Positions 46,634 to 46,667 of a DNA stretch of 46,667 nucleotides are shown here, piece by piece. The notes under the pieces are model-generated. The model was not told where the DNA came from. It did no database searches and saw nothing but the letters and a program-made list of their open reading frames with translations. Within the stretch, counting starts at the first letter, position 1. The number at the start of each line of letters is the position of its first letter. The stretch spans positions 1 through 46,667 of the forward strand of contig JABFSA010000143.1 of the NCBI GenBank assembly GCA_013140775.1, read 5' to 3'. The DNA is from Acidobacteriota bacterium (GTDB lineage Bacteria > Acidobacteriota > Vicinamibacteria > Vicinamibacterales > UBA2999). A program made the translations under genes and the position numbers.

Positions 46634-46667
46634 AACGGGTCTTCGGTTAACCATGAGCATGCCCTAG
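46634..46667 (+). repeat. Dispersed repeat, copy 4, cut by window end
   Basis: AACGGGTCTTCGG, TTAACCATGAGCATGCCC and TA match the central part of the repeat; the left GTGTCAG end is absent and the right end runs off the window. Only 68 bp separate it from copy 3. Confidence 0.7.

Noticed and set aside
36374..46667. Integron attC array
   Set aside because: The repeats lack exact RYYYAAC and GTTRRRY core sites in the right spacing, and no integron integrase is present; kept only as one possibility for the repeat family.

Overview
The window is GC-rich, densely packed bacterial DNA. The organism looks Gram-negative: there is a YaiO-type outer-membrane barrel, a heavy-metal RND pump fragment, several secreted c-type cytochrome-like proteins and a proton-pumping complex I. 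Eukaryote-like Ser/Thr kinases with TolB-type propellers, secreted two-domain VOC proteins, cytochrome/TPR fusions and many GTG/TTG starts suggest Acidobacteriota, probably near Vicinamibacteria. That placement is inference from gene content; there is no 16S gene here.

Layout. (i) 1-4.8 kb, plus strand: a metallo-beta-lactamase-fold protein (5' end outside the window), a secreted amidohydrolase, a DUF4440/SnoaL-like protein, a secreted VOC protein and a membrane sterol-desaturase-family hydroxylase. (ii) 4.85-10.1 kb: a secreted beta-propeller divergent from a mono-haem-type protein, then mqnE (futalosine menaquinone pathway), nadA, a superoxide dismutase and, convergent, a DsbA-like protein. 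(iii) 10.1-14.8 kb, minus strand: a giant single-chain pyruvate:ferredoxin oxidoreductase of 1584 residues. (iv) 15-19.7 kb: a second secreted VOC protein, then a cusA-like pump gene and a Ser/Thr kinase gene that truncate each other at one junction, then two tiny coupled ORFs. (v) 19.8-34.8 kb, minus strand: moaB-moeA-ferredoxin followed by a 13-gene block korA-korB-nuoA-B-C-D-H-I-J-K-L-M-N. (vi) 34.87-37 kb: tRNA-Arg(ACG) followed by a graveyard of gene fragments (integrase, HNH-type, HD-GYP, IS91-type transposase, PhnB-like). (vii) 37-44.5 kb, plus strand: a six-gene cluster (receiver, HEAT, family-2 glycosyltransferase, YaiO barrel, TPR, sulfatase-fold) that looks like an envelope polysaccharide system. 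(viii) 44.5-46.7 kb: decayed genes separated by copies of a ~70-bp dispersed repeat, four of which lie in the window.

How the genes work together. The central theme is ferredoxin and quinone energy metabolism. Two 2-oxoacid:ferredoxin oxidoreductases (POR and KorAB) would make reduced ferredoxin. The linked complex I block has the quinone and membrane modules but no nuoE, nuoF or nuoG, so it resembles the 11-subunit form proposed to take electrons from ferredoxin. MqnE points to menaquinone as acceptor. A near-perfect Rex-type palindrome lies before nadA, and a GTGA-N6-TCAC palindrome overlaps an extended -10 element before korA, which would fit redox control of both transcripts.

Many adjacent genes are joined by ATGA or TGATG overlaps. 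Several promoters have a good -10 only 6-10 bp before the start codon, suggesting leaderless or near-leaderless messages. No CRISPR array, rRNA or intact insertion sequence was seen.
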